Positions 6,624 to 10,314 of a DNA stretch of 10,314 bases are shown one piece after another. The translations under genes and the position numbers were made by a program. A model generated the notes under the pieces. That model ran no database searches, was not told where the DNA came from, and saw only the letters and a program-made list of their open reading frames with translations. The DNA is from Lachnospiraceae bacterium. GTDB taxonomy: Bacteria > Bacillota > Clostridia > Lachnospirales > Lachnospiraceae. Numbering within the stretch: the first letter of the stretch is position 1; every line of letters starts with the position of its first letter. The stretch is from the NCBI GenBank assembly GCA_014804565.1, contig JAAUZN010000065.1, positions 1-10,314 on the forward strand, written 5' to 3'.

Positions 6624-6652
6624 ATTATAAATAGGTTCGTACCGGAAGTCAA
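6624..6652 (-). promoter_or_regulatory. Sigma-A promoter of the aldo/keto reductase
   Basis: On the minus strand TTGACT (6652-6647), a 17-base spacer and a perfect TATAAT (6629-6624) precede the gene, giving a leader of about 17-20 bases that carries the AGGAGG site. The 5-of-6 and 6-of-6 matches make this a strong constitutive-type promoter. Confidence 0.82.
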
Positions 6653-6767
6653 ATGTGAAGCATTTTGCTTTTACTCATAAGTTTTTCGTGTGATTTGTAT
6701 GCCTTATACAGAGTGTAATAGATATATAGATAAAAATAAAATAATTTACAAAAAAATAAAATAAATA

Positions 6768-6796
6768 TTGAATATGCGTTGACTCTCTGCTATAGT
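6768..6796 (+). promoter_or_regulatory. Sigma-A promoter of the GH43 gene with upstream A/T tract
   Basis: TTGAAT (6768-6773), a 17-base spacer and TATAGT (6791-6796) match the consensus at 5 of 6 in the -35 box (TTGAAT against TTGACA differs in two places, so 4 of 6) and 5 of 6 in the -10 box. An A/T-rich run from about 6721 to 6767, with several A-tracts, lies directly upstream and could act as an UP element or bent DNA. A TTGACT at 6779-6784 lies inside the spacer but has no good -10 at proper distance. The rest of the 6653-6720 gap shows nothing I can call. Confidence 0.65.
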
Positions 6797-6840
6797 TTTA
6801 GGTAAGAGGAAACAACAGATTTCAGGTCAAATGAAGTATG

Positions 6841-6875
6841 GAGACGACGGGAATTTACGATTTTCGAGTCGTCTC
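6841..6875 (+). promoter_or_regulatory. Inverted repeat in the GH43 leader
   Basis: GAGACGAC (6841-6848) and GTCGTCTC (6868-6875) are perfect 8-base complements separated by 19 bases. The second arm ends five bases before the ribosome binding site GGAGGG (6881-6886). It may act as an operator for a dimeric regulator or as an RNA hairpin controlling translation. No T-run follows, so it is not a terminator. Confidence 0.5.
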
Positions 6876-6890
6876 GGAACGGAGGGTTAA

Positions 6891-8528
6891 ATGAGAAGGA
6901 AAGGACTTACGCTCTGTGGGCTTGGCGTCCTGCTTGTGTTCGGGCTTATGGCCTGCGGCACATCGCAGGATACGGGAACATCCGGAAGTGCCGGGGCAGA
7001 CACAGATGCGGGTACAGAGGAGGAAGCGACAGTGGCTATGGAGGAGAGCGGAGCGGGCGGGCTGCCCGTGGATTTGGATTTTTCGGTAAATTACGACGGG
7101 ATCAAGACGGCGAAGATCGATGCGGGCGTCAGTGTGCACGACCCCTCTATCGTAAAGGTGGACGGGAAATATTACATATTCGGTTCCCATATGTCCACAG
7201 CGGTATCGGAGGATCTGCGTACATGGACATCTCTGGGAGACGGCTATAAGGTGAAGGATCAGATCTACTATGAGCTGATGGCCAATAAGGATGCCTTCGC
7301 CTACGCCGGGAGCAAAAACAGTGTGATTCCCACAGATGACAGGGGATGGCATGTGTGGGCGCCGGACGTGATCTACAATGAGGAGACAGGCTTATACTAT
7401 CTGTATTTCTGCACTTCCTCCACATGGAATGCGTCGAATCTGTGCTATGCCACCAGCGAGAACATCGATGGACCCTATGAATGGAAGGGGGCGTTGATCT
7501 ATTCCGGATTCACGGCGCAGACGCTGGATGACACGGATGTGGCGGAATATGTGGACCGGGATACCGCAAAGGACAGATATATTAAGAAAAGCAATGAGTA
7601 TAATTTTAATAAATACCCCAACGCCATCGATCCCACTGTGCTCTACGATGGGGATGGCAGACTGTGGATGGTCTACGGCTCCTGGTCGGGCGGTATGTAT
7701 CTGTTAGAACTGGACAAGAGCACAGGGGAAGTGATCCATCCTCAGGAGGACGAGACAAACCGGGTGGATCCTTACTTTGGGAAAAGGCTTCTTGGCGGCA
7801 ACCACAGTTCTATCGAGGGACCTTATATCCTCTACGATGAGGAGAGCGGCTACTATTATCTGTTTGTCTCTTATGGCGGATTAGCCAGAGAGGGCGGTTA
7901 TCAGATCCGTGTGTTCCGCTCAGAGACCATAGACGGGGATTATGTGGACATGAACGGCGAGTATCCTATGGATACAAACAATCCGGAGCATTATCCTTAT
8001 GGCCTTAAACTGTCCGGCAATTATTTCCTGCCGAGTCTGGAGATGGCTTATATGGCTACCGGCCACAATTCCGCTTTCATCGATGATGATGGCAAAAAGT
8101 ATATTGTAAACCATACCCGTTTTGACAATAAGACGGAGGAGCATGAGCCGAGAGTGCACCAGTTTATCGTCAATGAGGAAGGATGGCCCTGTATGCTGCC
8201 CTATGCGACGGACGGTGAGAGTGTATCGGAGAGCGGTTATAGTATGGCAGACGTGGCGGGAAGATACTATGTGATCAATCAGGGAACGGCTATTGACGCA
8301 GAGATCGCGCAGCCCTTTATCCTGTATCTGGACGAGAGCGGAAAGGTTTATGGAGATGGCGTGGAAGGCAGCTGGGAAATGAAGGATAACACTTGCTATA
8401 TGAAGGTTTCCTATCAGGGCACGGATTACAGCGGTGTATTCTGCCAGATGAATGACGAGGCGGGAACGCAGGTTATGACCTTCAGTGCGGTAGGAAACAA
8501 TGAGAGCGTCTGGGGCGTGAAATATTAA
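6891..8528 (+). CDS. GH43-family lipoprotein, likely arabinan endo-1,5-alpha-L-arabinosidase
   Basis: This 545-residue surface enzyme starts with a lipoprotein signal (MRRKGL, hydrophobic stretch, LMAC with lipidated C22), followed by a Gly/Ser/Thr/Glu linker to about residue 60. The five-bladed propeller of glycoside hydrolase family 43 follows. D84 in VHDPSIVK is the general base, D247 in AIDPTVLYD the pKa-tuning Asp, and E309 in SSIEGPYI the general acid. WHVWAPDVIY and NHTRF-HEPRVHQF are further family signatures. Residues about 450-545 (GRYYVINQGTAIDAEIAQP to the end, VWGVKY) resemble the beta-rich C-terminal domain of large endo-arabinanases of the Bacillus Abn2 kind. The likely activity is cleavage of alpha-1,5-arabinan backbones outside the cell. 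Other GH43 activities such as arabinofuranosidase or xylosidase are less likely given the C-terminal domain. It stands alone, between its own promoter and a strong terminator. Confidence 0.9.
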   Translation: MRRKGLTLCGLGVLLVFGLMACGTSQDTGTSGSAGADTDAGTEEEATVAMEESGAGGLPVDLDFSVNYDGIKTAKIDAGVSVHDPSIVKVDGKYYIFGSHMSTAVSEDLRTWTSLGDGYKVKDQIYYELMANKDAFAYAGSKNSVIPTDDRGWHVWAPDVIYNEETGLYYLYFCTSSTWNASNLCYATSENIDGPYEWKGALIYSGFTAQTLDDTDVAEYVDRDTAKDRYIKKSNEYNFNKYPNAIDPTVLYDGDGRLWMVYGSWSGGMYLLELDKSTGEVIHPQEDETNRVDPYFGKRLLGGNHSSIEGPYILYDEESGYYYLFVSYGGLAREGGYQIRVFRSETIDGDYVDMNGEYPMDTNNPEHYPYGLKLSGNYFLPSLEMAYMATGHNSAFIDDDGKKYIVNHTRFDNKTEEHEPRVHQFIVNEEGWPCMLPYATDGESVSESGYSMADVAGRYYVINQGTAIDAEIAQPFILYLDESGKVYGDGVEGSWEMKDNTCYMKVSYQGTDYSGVFCQMNDEAGTQVMTFSAVGNNESVWGVKY

Positions 8529-8551
8529 GAATAGCAGTTAAAAAGCAAAAG

Positions 8552-8587
8552 AAAGCCTGCGGGGAATTGAATCCCGCAGGCTTTTTT
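8552..8587. terminator. Strong bidirectional intrinsic terminator between convergent genes
   Basis: AAAGCCTGCGGG (8552-8563) and CCCGCAGGCTTT (8573-8584) form a perfect 12-base stem with a nine-base loop. Six T follow on the plus strand (8582-8587). On the minus strand the stem is followed by TTTCTTTTGCTTTTT, so it can also end the convergent regulator transcript. Confidence 0.93.
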
Positions 8588-8607
8588 AATCTGCTTATCA
8601 TACTCAG

Positions 8608-9534
8608 CTATTCGTTCTCCTCCATAGGTGCATAGTGGATATTCACCTTGATATCCTGACCGTAGTTGCCGAAGGTTTTTCCGAAGATGGTCAGCCCGCC
8701 TACATGCTCCGCATCGTCATCCACTGCCAGTCGGAAGCGGAGGCTGCTGCGGTAATCCAGATGCAGGCTGTCAATGGTCACATCGGAAATCTTAAGGCCG
8801 TCGATAAAGGTGCCCTTGCGGTTGACCACGAGAAGCTTCAAAAGACCGTACTGATTCCAGTTAGGGAACCACCAGTCAGGGGTGAAGAGCCCTCTGGAAT
8901 CACCGAAATCTCCGGGGGAGAGCCAGTTTCCGATACACACATCATTTAAATAGAAGGAGATATCGGAGGGCCATACGTTGTTGACGCCGGGCGCCTCAGA
9001 GCTTAACTCCGCGGAGATGGTAAGCTGGGTGATCTTCTGGAAGCTGGGTATAAAATTCGGGATGTTGTATTCCACAAATCCTTTTGTAAACCAGAGAATA
9101 TCGGCGCTGTAGCGGTCCGGATGATCAAAGTAGCGGGAATCGTCCACCTCACCGATCAATGCCTTATCGGAGGCCAGGCCGCAGGTAGGGCAGATGCGGT
9201 AAACGGAGTAATGACCGACCTTCACATCGGTGCTGTATACGTTCAGGATGTCCTCCTGTCTTTCCAGATCGATTAGGATCTTATCCAGATGCACAGAGCA
9301 GATCTTCTGGTTGCCGTGTCCTGCCGACTCGGTGGAAATGGAGATGAGGCCGCAGCTTTCCAGTTTTTTGATATGGCTTGTCAGTGCACCGTTGGTAATG
9401 TTCAGTCGGGAGGCAAGCTCGTTCATGCTCATGCTGTTATTTTCCAGCAGTATATTTAAAAGTTCAATTCTGACATCGGAGCCCAGGGCTTTAAAGATGT
9501 CTAAACCGTCGGTCAATGAAGTGATGTGCAGCAA
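8608..9534 (-). CDS. ArsR-type winged-helix regulator with C-terminal beta-rich sensor domain
   Basis: The 308-residue protein begins with an ArsR-like winged helix-turn-helix (about 8-72): IFKALGSDVRIELLNILL, then the recognition region LNITNGALTSHIKKLESCGLI and a wing. A CPTC motif (C115, C118) follows; it is only one Cys pair, so it may be a structural zinc half-site or merely a loop. Residues about 165-302 are rich in alternating beta strands and aromatics (WPSDISFYLND, WWFPNWNQYG), in keeping with a jelly-roll or galactose-binding-like fold. Classic ArsR proteins are about 100 residues, so this is a much enlarged form that probably binds a ligand, perhaps a sugar. Translation starts at TTG (9534-9532), because GGGAGG at 9548-9543 lies eight bases before it and no ATG fits. 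The gene is convergent with the GH43 enzyme, suggesting but not proving that it controls arabinan use. Confidence 0.82.
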   Translation of the reverse strand: MLHITSLTDGLDIFKALGSDVRIELLNILLENNSMSMNELASRLNITNGALTSHIKKLESCGLISISTESAGHGNQKICSVHLDKILIDLERQEDILNVYSTDVKVGHYSVYRICPTCGLASDKALIGEVDDSRYFDHPDRYSADILWFTKGFVEYNIPNFIPSFQKITQLTISAELSSEAPGVNNVWPSDISFYLNDVCIGNWLSPGDFGDSRGLFTPDWWFPNWNQYGLLKLLVVNRKGTFIDGLKISDVTIDSLHLDYRSSLRFRLAVDDDAEHVGGLTIFGKTFGNYGQDIKVNIHYAPMEENE

Positions 9535-9573
9535 GGTGATTTCCTCCCAGTAGATAGAAACAAGTTTTATGAC

Positions 9574-9708
9574 TTTATAAAATACTATAGCAACAATGAT
9601 AACAATAAAATTATATACAAAAAATGTCTTTTCGTCAATTAAAGCTAAATAATTTCATATAAATTTGCACAAGGAAAAGGCGAAATAGTCTAAAATATTT
9701 TATAAAAT
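9574..9708. repeat. Two TTTATAAAAT palindromic sites flanking the regulator promoter
   Basis: ATTTTATAAAAT (9697-9708) is a perfect 12-base palindrome. ACTTTATAAAAT (9572-9583), on the other side of the promoter, matches it at 10 of 12. An overlapping palindrome TAAAATATTTTA covers 9691-9702. They could be operators for a dimeric regulator, but the whole stretch 9560-9710 is AT-rich and such palindromes arise easily there. Confidence 0.3.
9610..9638 (-). promoter_or_regulatory. Sigma-A promoter of the winged-helix regulator
   Basis: On the minus strand TTGACG (9638-9633), a 17-base spacer and a perfect TATAAT (9615-9610) lie about 75 bases before the TTG start. The long AT-rich leader leaves room for autoregulation. 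Confidence 0.8.
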
Positions 9709-9710
9709 GC

Positions 9711-9742
9711 AAAAAAGACGATCTCTCATCGGAGACCGCCTT
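9711..9742 (-). terminator. Intrinsic terminator of the symporter gene
   Basis: On the minus strand AAGGCGGTCTC (9742-9732) pairs with GAGATCGTCTT (9725-9715) over a six-base loop, with two G:U pairs, and is followed by six T (9716-9711). On the plus strand the same positions would be A:C mismatches, so the structure favours minus-strand transcription. It sits about 30 bases after the symporter stop and insulates the regulator gene. Confidence 0.83.
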
Positions 9743-9770
9743 TTGGCCTTCTATATATGTGAGCGACGGA

Positions 9771-10314
9771 TTATTTTCCCATTACCTCATCGAAAATCTG
9801 TGTGATCTTTTCATCGGGTGCCTTTGTCAGCAGAGAAACGATCACATTGACAAGGAGTGCCACAATGAATGCGGGAAGCAGTTCGTAGATGGCGAAAACG
9901 CCGCCCAGAGTAGCGATACCGTATTTCCACACAAAGACCATAACACCGCCCGCTATCATACCGGCGATGGCTCCCTGTTTGTTGGAGCGTTTCCAGAACA
10001 GAGCCAGAAGCACTACCGGGCCGAAGGCCGCGCCGAAACCGGCCCAGGCAAAGGATACGATAGTGAAAATGGAACTGTCAGGATCCTGGGCGATGAAGAC
10101 CGCGATCAGCGAGATGACGATGACCGTGATCCGGGCAATGCGCAGAGAAGTCTTGGTATCCAGTTTCTTTTTGCCGAAATCCTGCACCAGATTCTGAGAG
10201 ATACTGGATGCTGCAGCCAGCAGCTGGGAATCGGCGGTAGACATGGTAGCCGCCAGGATGCCGGATAGAATAACGCCCGCTATCAATGCAGGGATAATAC
10301 CGTAGGAGCTTAAA
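9771..10314 (-). CDS. Sodium:proline symporter-like protein, C-terminal part
   Basis: The frame is open to the window edge, so the N-terminal part lies outside; about 180 C-terminal residues are visible. IAGVILSGILAATMSTADSQLLAAASSISQNL is the conserved helix and MST-SQLL signature of PutP-type members of the sodium:solute symporter family. After it come a basic cytoplasmic loop (FGKKKLDTKTSLRIAR) and four more hydrophobic helices: VIVISLIAVFIA, a Gly/Phe-rich one with WAGFGAAFGPVVLLALFW, AIAGMIAGGVMVFVW, and LLPAFIVALLVNVIVSLL. It then ends in a short polar tail (KITQIFDEVMGK). The protein imports proline, or a related solute, with sodium. A terminator follows immediately, so it does not run into the regulator downstream. 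Its own promoter is outside the window. Proline is the best guess among family substrates; pantothenate or other members are less similar. Confidence 0.9.
   Translation of the reverse strand, partial: LSSYGIIPALIAGVILSGILAATMSTADSQLLAAASSISQNLVQDFGKKKLDTKTSLRIARITVIVISLIAVFIAQDPDSSIFTIVSFAWAGFGAAFGPVVLLALFWKRSNKQGAIAGMIAGGVMVFVWKYGIATLGGVFAIYELLPAFIVALLVNVIVSLLTKAPDEKITQIFDEVMGK

Noticed and set aside
6779..6784. TTGACT as -35 box of the GH43 promoter
   Set aside because: No -10 box is found 16-18 bases further on; TTGAAT at 6768 pairs with TATAGT at exactly 17 bases.
9759..10268. Open frame of 169 codons on the plus strand
   Set aside because: It mirrors the PutP-like gene, whose membrane helices and signature motif are clear on the minus strand.

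Overview
The window reads like a gut-type member of the Firmicutes, most likely class Clostridia and family Lachnospiraceae. The grounds are strong AGGAGG ribosome binding sites, sigma-A promoters of TTGACA/TATAAT type, an aldo/keto reductase with a C-terminal ferredoxin domain, a GH43 arabinanase-like lipoprotein and a sodium:proline symporter. This placement is inference, because no rRNA or marker gene is present.

Layout. (1) Bases 1-1001 are AT-rich, unlike the rest, and hold the 3' part of a DUF4238-like gene ending in a SEC-C zinc motif. Right behind it (1007-1061) lies a cluster of TTTACTACTAAC-type repeats, two in perfect tandem and two inverted. This looks like the end of an integrated element. 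(2) Bases 1179-2667 hold a tight two-gene unit: a low-molecular-weight phosphotyrosine phosphatase and an FMN-dependent alpha-hydroxy-acid oxidising enzyme. (3) Bases 2712-5419 hold a three-gene operon of unrecognised proteins, preceded by a near-consensus sigma-D/sigma-28 (motility) promoter. The middle protein has a segment resembling the C-terminal domain of the flagellar cap protein FliD. The others are a long charged coiled-coil protein and an Ala/Gln-rich protein with a basic tail. This is the most interesting part of the window and may be an undescribed accessory to flagella or the cell surface. (4) Bases 5421-6599 (minus) hold an aldo/keto reductase with two 4Fe-4S motifs. It is convergent with the operon, and each gene appears to carry the other's terminator inside its coding sequence. 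(5) Bases 6768-8587 hold a GH43 lipoprotein with its own promoter, a leader hairpin and a strong bidirectional terminator. (6) Bases 8608-9638 (minus) hold an ArsR-type winged-helix regulator with a long beta-rich C-terminal domain, convergent with the GH43 gene. (7) Bases 9711-10314 (minus) hold the C-terminal part of a PutP-like sodium:proline symporter and its terminator.

How the genes work together. The GH43 enzyme would cut arabinan at the cell surface. The neighbouring regulator, with a possible ligand-binding beta-sandwich, is a plausible sugar-responsive controller, although only position supports the link. The three-gene operon would be switched on with late flagellar genes if its promoter is real. 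The phosphatase/oxidase pair, the reductase and the symporter look like ordinary housekeeping or metabolic genes.
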